A stretch of DNA of 64,000 nt from Fragilaria crotonensis (GCA_022925895.1 JAKSYS010000017.1:1-64000), one strand, 5' to 3'. Shown: positions 37,910 to 49,248, counted from the stretch's first letter. Made by a program: numbers and translations. Notes: generated by a model from the sequence alone, not told the origin.

Positions 37910-38294
37910 GAGGTTGCCAAGCTGGAAAACTCCATTAAATATAAGAAAATTGTGCTCTCAAGTCATTCACATGAAATTCGTACGACCCAGTATCCTCGAT
38001 AACCAAGAAGTTTTTCAGAATACTATACTGTGCCACAGCAGTAGTTAGTTATGATTGGGCCCGGTATCAGGTCAGTCATAACCGGGGTGTTTTTTTAAAT
38101 GCCAGTTATGGTACGGTTCAAAACCGGGGTGTTTTTTTAAATGCCAGTTATGGTACGGTTCAAAACCGGGAAACCGGGTATACCAGAACCGGTAGTATAA
38201 CTATTCCAACCCCTGGTAGATGACGATATGTATTCAAGGAATGTAATTTTAACACGACTACTTAGTAGCACAGTACGATACTCACACCTCACAC
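37910..38294. other. Intergenic region with a 42-bp tandem duplication
   Basis: No gene. A 42-bp unit starting ACCGGGGTGTTTTTTT is present twice at 38,081-38,164, and several related ACCGGG words follow. Confidence 0.7.
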
Positions 38295-38653
38295 CAGGCT
38301 GTGTTATTTTGGGAAAGTTCCCAAAACACCAAAATAACTTATTTCGGGACATTTTTGAAACTTATTTTGGGAACTTTAATTGGGAACATTACAGTACACA
38401 GTACAGTGTGAGTCCTACGTGATTGCTACGTGGATCGTCAGTACATCGATGATATCACACAGTAATACAGTAATTCAGTACTACTTTGACCGAGTTGCCA
38501 GTACGACGTCAGTCCAAAAAAGATTCGGGCGATGGCCAGTTGAGCTCTACTGAATCCTACGTATTCTACAAGGTTTAAATCGGGAACTTTTAAAATGTTT
38601 AATTGGGAACAAATTCCCAAAATAAGAAAAAGTTCCCAAAATAACACAGCCTG
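38295..38653. mobile_element. hAT-like MITE with 8-bp target duplication
   Basis: The terminal repeat CAGGCTGTGTTATTTTGGGA is mirrored at the other end (TTCCCAAAATAACACAGCCTG region). The 8-bp duplication CCTCACAC flanks it at 38,287-38,294 and 38,654-38,661. A CAG-type tip and an 8-bp duplication are hallmarks of the hAT superfamily. It is 359 bp with no gene. Confidence 0.85.
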
Positions 38654-38661
38654 CCTCACAC

Positions 38662-40737
38662 TCTGATGAGTGGACCACTACAAGTACTCTACCGGTAGTC
38701 ATAGGTCTCTACGCTACTTTCTACTAAGGGTATAATTGTGCTAGACAATAGACTACCGATAGCAGAGGGATCTACTGTATGGCATACTGTCGTACATGGC
38801 ACTGGAAACGGGTCACGGATGGTCACGGATCACTGAAAGGCTTGGCTACATTTTATATGGCTGGATTCACGAAGAGGATTCGCGAGGTAGAGCTCTACGT
38901 ACTAGTACCACTATTTTTTTAGCGCTCGCATATTGAAAATTGATTTACACGCCAAATCACTTGCTTTTCATTCCATTGACCATGGCAGTGAATATCTCAA
39001 CCAATTCTTGATATTCCGTGGAGCTTCTTGAAGCTACATCATCTCCTTGCTCTTCATGAGTGAAAGCACATTGAAGCTCCACAGAAAACGCAGTTTTGAT
39101 AAATTCACGACCATTCCAATTTCTACTGATCACGCGCCAGGAGATGGCAGTAAAGGGGAGCACCTTCTTCTCTTGTGATTCCAGAAACGTTGTCTGATGA
39201 AGAGAACAGTTACCAGCATGTTGCCCAATTGAGTGTTGGTGTCAGTCATACCAAATGTCACGAACCATGATGACGATGACAGTGGATCTTGGGATGGATC
39301 CAGATTCGAACCCTTAGAGCATCCCCACCCGAGGCGAACACGTGGTGAACTCCGTTTGGAACATTCTTGGAAGCATTTTCACCATTCCTACTTTTTCCTT
39401 TCAAAATAAGGACGGAAGAGGCTCACAGAATGTCACTCCTCGGAACTTTTGCTCCCCAGACGTTGGATCAATTTGTTGGCTGTCGATGTGTCGACCGATG
39501 GCTTGCTCTCACGACGTGACATGTGAAGTGCCATGAGTTGGGCATGCATTGCCTGGATACAGATGAAGGTCATAGCAGACTAACAGGGAAGATGAATTTG
39601 ATACTGTCACCGATGAAGCCTCTGTTGTTGGTGTGCTCCTTGATGGTGCTAGCAAGCAGCTCCAAACGTTTTGGCTACTAGAGCCCAATCCTGGTTCCAT
39701 CGCTGGATCAATGCATCACGGCATCTCGTGATCTGTTGTCACTGCTAAGAGATAAGGAATCACCCATCATCATCCTGCAGGACTCGAGTCATGGACACCG
39801 CACGTGTGAGGAACTTCTTGACGCTGGGAGCCCTTCACTTGCATTTGTCACCCGACACGGCGGTGGTGCGCAAGTTTCGAGATTTTGCTGTAAAACCTAT
39901 CCAGAAGTTGCCAATTCTCTGCCCATTCAAGTTCATGAATCGAGAGACAGAATTGGCTGATATATGTCAATATCAATTTGAATAACCGGACTTCTTGGCC
40001 AGTATTCGATTTGTCAGGATATGTCAATGACCAGCCAAGATATCTCATACAAGATTGGCATGAACTACACAATCCTGCTGCCCAATACAAACCTAATTGT
40101 CAACAACTTCAAATTGATTGGTGTTGATTGAAAGATCAAATGCTACTTTCTGAGTGGCTGCCTCACCCTGCCAAGAAATTTGAATGAATATGCTACTATG
40201 GCACATCTCGGATGTATTTTGTTGGGTGCGGTCGCCTGCAATCATGTTGCGTACAATCATAATGCTGCTTTCTTTAAAGCAGACCTCACTATATTTATCC
40301 AACAAGCCGGGCAATCAAGAGCATGGCGGATGAGATGGAATCACTTTGATTTCAGCATACCCTTTCTTGGTGTTCGACTGTGGGCTCATTCCTCCTGGTC
40401 ATGACTCATGACTGCTCACCATCTTGTTGCCATTACCTTGCTTTGTTGGTGCAGATCTCGTCACGCTGGCGCTCACGTCGCGGGTTCTGAAACTCTCGAA
40501 CATTATATTGTACATCGACTAGACTAGCTACTTCTTCATTGCCACAGTTGGGGTCTATTTCGGCTAGATGAACAAAAGCTGCACTGACAACCCGATTAGA
40601 ATCACCAATTCAGTAGCTGTACCGTAACCTTGGTATACTTTTGACGTCGGAAATAAAAAAATTAATACTAGGCCTACGTAGAGCTACCTCGTGTACCCAA
40701 AATATGCATCCAGCCATATGATACATGAAAAGAATTC
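38662..40737. other. About 2 kb without a recognised gene
   Basis: Only short, unconvincing frames on both strands. None shows a domain that I can name. Relics of host genes are possible. Confidence 0.45.
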
Positions 40738-41194
40738 TTGATAGAGCATCGGAATGGACTCGATTCTTTATCCATTGTGTTCCCCGAAGACATGCGAGTG
40801 TTGGCGACTGCTATCTACTCGAACGTTTTTGAGCACGTTGTTACGCACTTTCGGGAACAACGGAGACTCTTTGATGATTCGATTTACGACTTGCAAATCG
40901 GAACCTACAACGATGCGCTCATCACCATTGGACCCGATAGGCTTTTGCAGATTCGTTGGAACTGCTTCACGACCACAAACTCTCTGCTATACCAGTGGTG
41001 GATGTGAATGGAAAAATAATGAGCGGCTACAGTCGGTCGGATATAACCTTTCTCTTGGCAACCGGAAATGATGCCGAAGATGCCATTGCCAATTTAGATT
41101 TGAAACTGGCCGATATCATTGCTCAACAGCTACCCGATATGGTCACATCGGACGCCTTGCACACGTGCAGCAAGGGACACACGTTACAGAGCAT
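40738..41194 (+). pseudogene. AMPK-gamma-like (CBS domain) gene fragment
   Basis: The fragment reads FEHVVTHFREQRRLFDDSIY and LQIGTYNDALITIGPDRLLQ. In a second frame it continues with ELLHDHKLSAIPVVDVNGKI, YSRSDITFLLA, and finally LHTCSKGHTLQSI. This is the last pair of CBS modules of the AMP-activated kinase gamma subunit (SNF4 type), which senses AMP/ATP. The one-frame shift near 40,950, the missing N-terminal half and the abrupt end at 41,194 against a duplicated tail of the neighbouring gene show that it is a broken partial copy. Confidence 0.7.
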
Positions 41195-41406
41195 CAACAA
41201 ACCCTCTGTAACGCAAAATAAGTGGTGAAGAGAATCGATTTCCACATCCATCTGAAAGAGAATCGCAGATTCATCCGCTGGATCGTGTTGATTGCTCAAC
41301 GAGTCTGCAACAAACCCTCTGCAACACAAAACAAGTGATGAAGAGAATCGATTTCCACATCCATCTGAACGAGAATTGCAGATTCATCGGCTGGATAGTG
41401 TTGACA
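41195..41406. repeat. Tandem duplication of the 3' end of the pRiA4b-like gene
   Basis: About 99 bp at 41,195-41,293 are repeated at 41,308-41,406, 113 bp apart, with several substitutions. On the minus strand both encode ADESAIL-x-QMDVEIDSLHHLF. The copy farther from the gene body is fused directly to the CBS gene fragment. Confidence 0.9.
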
Positions 41407-42495
41407 CATGCCATCAAATGCTGTTCCCTTGGGCGCATCGGACTTGTGAACGGTCGCACCACCAGAACAGAGACGCAAGATTTTGTTTTTATAGGTCAAC
41501 CATCCACGAGGAACCTGCTTATCCTTGCGATATCCAGCAAGTGCAGCAAGTTTGGGAAAGGCTGAATTGATGAGGCGGATCGTTTGCGGAAAGGAGGCAA
41601 CTCTCATTTCAATAAAGCCATCTTCTAGCTCACGAGAATATCGCTTCGACACTGTGGGTTTATGTCCCTCTGGAAGGACCACCATGCTGAACCAGCTGTA
41701 CATGGGATATTCCCCATGGGTTGCGTACTTGAACTGTGAAGCGTAGTCGAAGCAATGAAGATAGACGGACAAATCATCACCAGCCTGACATGGCAGAAAA
41801 ATCATGTGAATGAGCCCATCCTTATCTTTCTGGACGTAACCATGGTTCTGTTTTCCACCCGCCTGGAAGAGATTCAACTCAACCGAAGGAGCGTCTTGGT
41901 CTTGAAATGCCCATCCATTGAAGGTTGGGAAAAGGGCATTGAGATCGACATCCTGCGCATCGTATAGAATGTATCCATTCGGCGCAACCGTTGGTTTGCG
42001 ACGAGGAAACAAGGACTCATCCACAACGACAGGATCTGCATCACCAGTATTGCCATTTGTTTCTTCGCAAGTAATTTTGTACTCCAAATCGTCTCCATAG
42101 TCATAATTCAAAATCATGGTGGTCGTCTTCGGCACCAAAGCCAAATCAGAAAGCATTGTCCTGTTGGCACGACGTTCCGATTGACAAGGAAAATCTCCAG
42201 ATTCGTAGACTCTCCTTCCCGGCAGGAGACGAATGTTCCACATGTGAGCATCGGCTGATTCGTTTCGTCCAATCGTCGTTTCTCGACAGATTATATCAAC
42301 TAAATCGTAAAGCGTCTGTGTGGAGAGAACTTGCACTTGAACTGGAGAATGAGATACGCTAAAGGTCAAAATGCGCGCGGCGCCTTTTGCCTTTTTGGCG
42401 GCTGGAGCTGACGATGAGTCATTCACATTCGCATTGTTGGCATTGGCATTGGTATCAACTGCTTCAAGTCTGCGATGGAATTCTGGTTCATTCAT
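41296..42495 (-). CDS. pRiA4b ORF-3-like domain protein
   Basis: Intact 399-residue frame from ATG at 42,495. Residues 1-40 are disordered, Asn/Ala-rich and end in a basic KKAKGAAR. Residues 40-155 carry the pRiA4b ORF-3-like pattern: ILTFSVSHSPVQVQVLSTQT, then MWNIRLLPGRRVYESGDF and ALVPKTTTMILNYDYGDDLE, which corresponds to the YDFGDDW signature of the family. The rest (LFPTFNGWAFQ, YLHCFDYASQFKYATHGEYP, and so on) is not recognised. The family is common in bacteria and mobile elements and its function is unknown. No frame break is seen, so this is the best candidate for a living host gene in the window. A LINE lies about 350 bp upstream of the start. Confidence 0.7.
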   Translation of the reverse strand: MNEPEFHRRLEAVDTNANANNANVNDSSSAPAAKKAKGAARILTFSVSHSPVQVQVLSTQTLYDLVDIICRETTIGRNESADAHMWNIRLLPGRRVYESGDFPCQSERRANRTMLSDLALVPKTTTMILNYDYGDDLEYKITCEETNGNTGDADPVVVDESLFPRRKPTVAPNGYILYDAQDVDLNALFPTFNGWAFQDQDAPSVELNLFQAGGKQNHGYVQKDKDGLIHMIFLPCQAGDDLSVYLHCFDYASQFKYATHGEYPMYSWFSMVVLPEGHKPTVSKRYSRELEDGFIEMRVASFPQTIRLINSAFPKLAALAGYRKDKQVPRGWLTYKNKILRLCSGGATVHKSDAPKGTAFDGMCQHYPADESAILVQMDVEIDSLHHLFCVAEGLLQTR

Positions 42496-42848
42496 GGCAG
42501 TGGCGGTGTGCGGTGTGCGGTGTGCGATGATTGTTCTGATTGTTCTGATTGTTCACGTCCTCGCAAGTATGAGGATGAGCAACTATGAAATGATCACGAA
42601 CGTGACAAAATTGCCGCGCGCCTCGCCACAGGTGTCTTTGCGCCACAGTGCGCGCCACCTTGAATCTACAGATTCCGAGTCCAGTACAAGTACTTGTGGT
42701 CTGATATCGGTACAGTACATGTGTGACGTTGTACGTAGTCACATTTCCAAATGGATTCACAGTTCCTAGTACGGGAGTACAGCATTCTACTGCATTTATT
42801 TCGTCACCGGTAGTCAGTGGCCAGTGGTACTATTATTTGTACTGGCTA
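42496..42848. other. Upstream region of the pRiA4b-like gene and LINE-F target site
   Basis: No gene is recognised. It ends with TATTATTTGTACTGGCTA (42,831-42,848), the left copy of the LINE-F target duplication. Confidence 0.6.
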
Positions 42849-44621
42849 AAACAGGTCGAATGGCATCAGATTCCTCTCGAGGCGGTTCCTGTGGAGGTTA
42901 GTCAAGTCGCAGCTGAGGAGTGGGTTGTAGTCGAGAGAAGTGTCGTTCGTGTTCTTCATCATCCCGTACAGGTGGCAACGTTTGAACAATATGTTGAGGA
43001 TCTTGAGCCATGGGAGTATGATTTATTATCCCGCACGAACCTACCGACGGATCCCTTTTCGGTAGGACTCGCTTTATCGCACGGCGTACGAGGTGTCAGC
43101 GACGGGTCGGTATGGCTTAAGCAAATGGGTGCGTACGGATGGACGTTGAGCACGGACTTAGGAGAGAGGTCAGCTGAAGGGATGGGCCCAGCCCCAGGAG
43201 CAAACCCGAATTCGTATCGGTCCGAAGCGTATGGAATGTTGGCTATGTTGTGTTTCTTGAAGCGCCTCGCAGAGTTTACGTACCAACATGAACCGTGGCA
43301 CGGTACACTAGCGACAGATAGTTTGAGTCTGGTGGAGACGGTACTTGGCATTAAACGAAAACCATCCGTGATGGAAGCTGCCGCCTCCGAACCGGAACCC
43401 GTGCAGCTCCCGTTGGATCCACTGAGTCCAGAATGGGACTTGATCGTTAATATCCGTCGGTTGCTTTGCGAAATGCCGGGGCTCAGTCTGGAACATGTCC
43501 GCGGTCATCAAGATCGTCGCGGCACTTATCAGCAATTGAGTCTCATGGCACAACTAAATGTGGATGCTGATGCCTTGGCTAACACTTTCCAGCGAGAGTA
43601 CGGTGCGCTTCGACCTCATGCCTTGTTGACAGAGGAGGCCGGCGTTCATTTGATTACACCAAAGGGAACGGTCACAACAAAATATAAAACCGCAATCCGA
43701 CATCAAGCGACTTACGGTCCATTATTGGTCCATCTTCAAGCACGGAATGGATGGAACGACAGTACGACGGAACGGATCAATTGGAAAGCTCACGCTGCAT
43801 GCTTACACAAGAGAATCAAGAGACGAGACCACTTCATTAAGTTAGTTCACGAGATACTACCGACTAATCATCGGCAACATAGACGTGATCCCAGTCGACG
43901 AGGGTGCCCGGTGTGTCCGTGCGGTGATGAGGATTGGGACCATATCCTGCGATGCGCGCATTCGAGTCGAGCGGTGTGGCGAGTGAACTTACTCGAGGTC
44001 CTTGGAAAGACTTGTGCCAAATGGGAATTTCGTCCCGGCCTAAGAACTATACTTTTGGACGGTATCAAGGGTTGGTTCACGTGTGCGGACCCAGAGTCAT
44101 ACCAATTAGACACGGCGATCTATGACGACGAGTACGAACGCCTCATTACACAACAAAACAAGATTGGTTGGAGACACATATTTCTTGGCAGATTCAGTTA
44201 CGAATGGGTTGATTTGCAGGATGCTCATTATGCCACACGACCAAATTATAATTCGAAGAAAAGCAAAAAAGGTTCTAAGTGGCAGGTTGCTATGATTGGG
44301 CGATTGTGGGACAATTGGTATCTGTTATGGGAAAGCCGAAACAATGATTTGCACGGAGCAGACGCCAGGTTGAGCGCGATTGCGGACAGGAGGAATGCCT
44401 TACAAACGTTGAGAGAATTGTATGCGTTACGAAACATGTACGAACCGACTGTCCAGGAGTTATTGATGGAGGATGTTCGTGACCACGAAGCCAAGTCGAC
44501 GTGGCATATAAAAACCTGGTTGCAGATCAATGAACCGATTCTGAGACTAAGCGTGAAGAGGGCGACTAAATTAGCGACTTCGGGGATGCGTTCGTTGAAG
44601 TCATATTGGGCAAAACGATAG
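42849..44621 (+). CDS. LINE-F RNase H and C-terminal domain (truncated ORF2)
   Basis: One uninterrupted frame of about 590 residues. RNase H is near 43,080-43,600: GVRGVSDGSVW, GMGPAPGANPNSYRSEAYGM, LATDSLSLVET, and then LEHVRGHQDRR with LNVDADALA. These give the four acidic positions. A Cys/His motif, CPVCPCGDEDWDHILRC, follows near 43,900, and the protein ends LKSYWAKR. It is homologous along its whole length to the last 600 residues of LINE-D. The apparent ATG at 42,723 lies in flanking DNA, so the frame is an accident of insertion. It lacks RT and cannot move on its own. The absence of frame breaks suggests a fairly recent insertion. Confidence 0.85.
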   Translation, partial: KQVEWHQIPLEAVPVEVSQVAAEEWVVVERSVVRVLHHPVQVATFEQYVEDLEPWEYDLLSRTNLPTDPFSVGLALSHGVRGVSDGSVWLKQMGAYGWTLSTDLGERSAEGMGPAPGANPNSYRSEAYGMLAMLCFLKRLAEFTYQHEPWHGTLATDSLSLVETVLGIKRKPSVMEAAASEPEPVQLPLDPLSPEWDLIVNIRRLLCEMPGLSLEHVRGHQDRRGTYQQLSLMAQLNVDADALANTFQREYGALRPHALLTEEAGVHLITPKGTVTTKYKTAIRHQATYGPLLVHLQARNGWNDSTTERINWKAHAACLHKRIKRRDHFIKLVHEILPTNHRQHRRDPSRRGCPVCPCGDEDWDHILRCAHSSRAVWRVNLLEVLGKTCAKWEFRPGLRTILLDGIKGWFTCADPESYQLDTAIYDDEYERLITQQNKIGWRHIFLGRFSYEWVDLQDAHYATRPNYNSKKSKKGSKWQVAMIGRLWDNWYLLWESRNNDLHGADARLSAIADRRNALQTLRELYALRNMYEPTVQELLMEDVRDHEAKSTWHIKTWLQINEPILRLSVKRATKLATSGMRSLKSYWAKR

Positions 44622-44749
44622 GACACGATGAGGAAAAACCAAGTTTGTGGGGTCTAGCCTAAACCCAGGCTACGGTCTCACCGTGTGGGTCGAGCGTCTA
44701 TATAACCCGGACACAGCGGCAGCACGTTAAATTAGATTTGGTGTTTTTT
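42849..44749 (+). mobile_element. LINE-F, 5'-truncated LINE with 18-bp target duplication
   Basis: Bounded by TATTATTTGTACTGGCTA at 42,831-42,848 and 44,750-44,767. The 3' end has the same tail as LINE-D (a GTCGAG segment, then CAGCACGTTAAATTAGAT and a run of T). The 5' truncation and long duplication are typical of target-primed reverse transcription. Confidence 0.9.
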
Positions 44750-44837
44750 TATTATTTGTACTGGCTACTGGCTGCTGCGCCGTGCAACTCATCTAACACA
44801 TGTGATAGTTGATTGTTGATTGAGCGCAATTCGCAGC

Positions 44838-46490
44838 CAGGCCTCCCTATTTTCGTGTAAATCCGAAAATAACGAAAATAGCTGAATTCGGGAGTTTTGA
44901 AAACTTATTTTCGGGCTTAAATTCGGGAACTACTTAATTGCCGTAGTTTACTCACCATTGAGTGCATAAAAGTACCTCCTTTTTTACCATTCATGAACTA
45001 ATAACTAATTTGAAAGACTCTCCAAGGTCCTGTATTCTTTGCATTTGTAATTATAGTCCAAGAAAGAGAACTGTTAATGGCATCTTCAACAGCGACTTCA
45101 TGTCCCCTGCTGTCCAATTGAGAATGATGAAGACAGATTCCACCAAGCTCATATTGGACATGCTGGATGAGCAACATCACCATGAAGTTCTTCTCTTTTC
45201 CTTGTATACACAAAATTCTCTGAAGGATTGAAGTGCACTCTCATAGGTAACAGCTTCCAAACTCACCTAAAATCCTCCAGCATATTTCTTGCGTAAGGCA
45301 ATCTTCAAGGAGGCATCATGGAAGGGCATCAATTTCTTCAATGCCTTGCTCCAATATCTTCACCAGCAAGCAAGAGGCAATCCATTTGATGTTGCGATGC
45401 TCCTTTGGAGGAATCCCTCGGTGCAATGCAACACAGCACCAAGAAGACCTTCTTGCTGGTAAAACGGAAGGGGACAAATGTCATCAAGAAGGACCTCCCG
45501 CATCCATCCTCCACACTTAATTCTGCAAAATTGTCCGCAATTGTAGATACAAGGTCCTTCTTCCTTTCCTCAGAAACACTGTCACGGGAGGCTGGTGACC
45601 CAGCCAGCTTCACTGCTGCTTGCTTCCTCCCTTTCACCCACTCAAGAAGGACAAGGATGAGTAAGGGTGGCATGCAGCAAGCAAACAACAATAACCTCCT
45701 TTATAGCTTCTGTTGCTGCATGGCTGGACATAAGAAATATGATACAAATTGTACTAAAAGCAAGTCAAACAAAAGAACTTTCATTGCCCTCCTCCTCACA
45801 TTCAGAAAAAGGTAAGGTCCTCCACATCTTCACATCCGCATAATCATATTGCTGGTGACATCCTGAGACATTCAATGATTATTTTTAGCACAATACTTCC
45901 ATCAAGGGGGACGAAGGAACGGCTTCTGGTTGTTGTGAAAATGACCTTAGGTTCAATGTCTCTTCATGTATTTTGTCATAGGAGCTGTACTAGCTTGCTC
46001 TTTATTGCTCACCGCTAGTACAAGAATGGTGCATGTTGTTTGTGAATGTGATAAACAAATCAGTGCACCATGGAGTTGTGTAATATGTTTTAGTTATTTG
46101 ATGCCCACTTGTGCTTGTGGTCAGGAGTGTGGCATCATTGTTGTCACCGCCAATATGTGTACACAGTACACAGCTATCATACCAAGCTCTACACTCCTGT
46201 TGACACAAAATGACCTCAACAAATCTGCAAAGTATACTTCAGATATCAGTTTTGATGGAATTTCAAAGCATCCATGGCCTTCTTGGGTGTCATGGTGAGT
46301 AGTTTGTAACTTCAGAATTTAAAATCCACCAGTTTTTCACTATCCCTTAGACCGTCAAAGTTTGACCATTTTTAACACGGCGTTGTACGAGAGAAAAGTG
46401 CCACGTCACCCTTAAATTCGGGAGTTTTGCGAACCTTAATTTCGGGAAAATTCCCGAAATTTAAAAAAAAACCGAAAATAGGGAGGCCTG
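44838..46490. mobile_element. hAT-like non-autonomous element, 1.65 kb
   Basis: The terminal repeat CAGGCCTCCCTATTTTCG at 44,838 is mirrored by CGAAAATAGGGAGGCCTG ending at 46,490. The 8-bp duplication TTCGCAGC lies at 44,830-44,837 and 46,491-46,498. The subterminal DNA is rich in inverted TTCGGG/CCCGAA words. The interior has only short frames, including a 117-residue frame (45,691-45,338, -) that I cannot assign, and no transposase is visible. Confidence 0.85.
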
Positions 46491-46498
46491 TTCGCAGC

Positions 46499-47242
46499 CC
46501 GCGTTACATCTGACATTGTACTGGAGGGTGGAGGGTGTAATACACTTTGTCATCCGACCGGCAAGATTCCTCTTAAAATGTGCATCCCTCCAATATTCCC
46601 GCCACTGACAAAAGGGGCAGTACCTTATCGACGTCTGAGGTTGTCTAGCTATACAATGGTGACCAAGACTTGACTTTACAATACAGCAAGCTTGGTGAGG
46701 TCCAAAAGGAGCACTTGGCTCAATTACACCACTATTATGCTGCCAATCAATTCTGCAGAAGCAACCCCTGATGACTGTCAGATCCAAGGACCTCAAGACC
46801 TTTGGTCGATTTTCTTCCACTACCCGTAAACCAGATAATTACTTTCCAACAAACCTTCTTGGGAAGGATCCTAAGCTTCGACCCGAGGCTCAAGATACAC
46901 CGAAGCAAAGGCCACAGGTGGCTTTGCATAGATGCAATGAAACAACAGCATCTTTAGTCATATAACATTCTCAATGAGACACTCTATGACATAGTAGTAG
47001 TACAAGCAGCCTAAGAGATGATGTTGTACGACACTCCACTACCGGTATGCATTGGAGTCCCTGTGCAACGGGTATTCGATACTCAACTAGTACTATACTG
47101 GAGTACCCGTTGTTGCGTGTGATAACTGGACTATTGTTGTGGATATGCTCGTACACTCCAGTATAAATATATATATATGTTGCTGTGGATTGTACATGTA
47201 TATGAATACATGCCCCATGACCCATGACCAGTGTGAGGTGCT
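46499..47242. other. Intergenic region with unassigned frames
   Basis: A minus frame near 46,820-46,500 contains CPFCQW and other Cys/His positions but is not recognised. A short AT microsatellite lies near 47,163-47,178. No gene is supported. Confidence 0.4.
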
Positions 47243-47314
47243 ACAGTACCAGTAGTGCTGTAACCACTTATTACTACTATACCCCTCGTACTGTAGTAGA
47301 CTGGAGGCCTGACA
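47243..47314 (+). repeat. Direct repeat left of a Copia fragment
   Basis: The sequence from ACAGTACCAGTAGTGCT to GACTGGAGGCCTGACA is repeated at 49,091-49,143 and differs mainly by an 18-bp insertion. The two copies bracket the Copia fragment. Confidence 0.8.
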
Positions 47315-49090
47315 GGTTATGAGCAGAAAGAGTGGTCAACGCCATCGGGTATGGTTGTAGTTGTAGCAGCCGCCAGTGAAGACATTGAATGGGTGCCGAA
47401 TGTACCGGTAGCCGGTAGTGCATCCGATGGCACATACGGAGGCGGCAACAGTGGCAGAAACCTATGCGACCTGTGACCTGCGTCGAACAGCCTGCATGCA
47501 GAGTCTACTGGGCAATGACCGCACAAATATGTCTACTCACAATGGGCGCCGATGCTGGTAACGCTTTTGCGGAAGCTCCGCCGGCAACAGAACCTTTCTA
47601 TATGCATCTGAAAATTGACGATCAATTTAGGGAGTGGTGGACAGAATGTAAAGGACGTCCGCCCATCACTCCTGGATATGTTCTCCCTGTTAACCACGCA
47701 TCGCAATGACATCTTGAAGCGGAACGACACATTCACAATATCCTGGTGAACACATTAAAGTTTTTCCCCACTACCCATGAAAAGTGTTTATACAGTCGAC
47801 GGGATTCTGAGGACAATCTTCAAATGATCCTATGCCAATTGGATGATTTTTCTGTGTCAGCGCCGGCACAACAAGATTGTCAGGACATCATACGCCAGAT
47901 TGGAACCCATTTAAAGGTACCTTTGAATGATCTGGGGATCATCCGTAAGTTCAACGGTGTAAACATTCAACAAACAAAATGGTATATAAAAATCTCGTGT
48001 GAGGATTATCTCATGAAGATATTGATGCAACATGAATGGCTCCAACTGAAAGCGTCAATCTTCCGGTTCCGATGCGGAGTGATTCAAAATATCAGCGGAA
48101 CTTAAACGGCCGAACGTCCGATGACACCAGAGTCTCTACACAACATCCAAAAACAAGCCGGCTTCTCTTTTCGGATGACGACTGGTGAATTGATCTATGC
48201 TCTCATTGTCGCTCGGATTGAAATTTTTTTTGCGATTGTTAAACTTTCGCAATTCAATGCCAACCCGGCTCTCATTCACTACAAAACCATCCGTCGTATC
48301 TTTGCATACCTCAACAACACCCGCGAAGATGGTCTCATCTATTGGCGACCCCAACCACGAGTTGACTTACCAGCGGTAGCGGCACCTGTTCCACGTTCCC
48401 ACTTACACAATCGGCTTCCAGTACATCCTCAATCCCCTATTTTGCTTTTAGCATATTCCAATTCCGACTGGGGCAGTGATACATCCCACAGACGATCCGT
48501 ATCGGGCACAATCATCCTTCTTTCTGGTCCGACTGTGTTGTTCAGCACGAAGTATCAGAAAGCAATTGCTCTCTCCAGCACCGAGGCTGAATTTGTGAGT
48601 GTGTCCGATGCAGGCAAGTCCGCCTTATATCTCCGCGCCCTGTTGAATGATCTGGGCTTCGACCAATCTGACCCAACAACCCTACTTATTGACAACACCG
48701 GTGCAGTATTTATGGTGGATGCACAAGCCCCCACCCGTCGGACTCGACATGTTGACATCATATATTTTGCCCTGTTACATTGGAGTGATACGGGGCAATT
48801 GAAAGAAGCAAAAGCCATCCCCACAGCTCACAACCTTAGCGATTCGATGACAAAACCTACGGGGCGCATTAAATTTCACCAGCATGCTGACCTGTTTATT
48901 GGACGTATACCACCTCCGTATGTGCCATCGGATGCACTAGGACATTTGGCACCCATTCAATGTCTTCACTGGCTACAACCACACCCGATGGCGTTGACCA
49001 CTCCTTCTGCTCTATACCATCCGATCTTCACTGGGTTCTCCGTTGATTACTCGGATCTCGATGGTACAGACCATGGGAGGGTGAGAGGGT
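47315..49090 (+). mobile_element. Ty1/Copia fossil: RT to RNase H
   Basis: Pieces of diatom-type Copia pol occur in order: RT near 47,490-48,100 (GNAFAEAPP, EKCLYSRRDSED, and so on), then the connection and RNase H at 48,121-48,900 (SSTEAEFVSVSDAGKSALYL, LIDNTGAVFMVD). It is broken, with about three interruptions, and the gag and integrase parts are absent. An inverted copy of its 3' end (about 47,330-47,452 against 48,908-49,017) lies just before the RT, so the locus was rearranged. It is probably old. The direct repeats at its edges are not typical LTRs. Confidence 0.75.
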
Positions 49091-49248
49091 ACAGTACCAG
49101 TAGTGCTATACCCCTCGTACTGTAGTAGACTGGAGGCCTGACACAGTGACCAGAAGTGACGAGAAGCAGAATCAACATTTATTCCAACTGATACTACAAT
49201 GGTGTGCGAATGTACGACTAGTACCTACCGTGATTACTTCCTGTGACA

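Noticed and set aside
42723-42848. Start of the 632-residue frame upstream of LINE-F
   Set aside because: The target duplication places these residues in flanking DNA. The ATG is fortuitous.
45338-45691. 117-residue minus frame inside the hAT-like element
   Set aside because: No hAT transposase motif and no recognisable domain, so it is not called as a gene.
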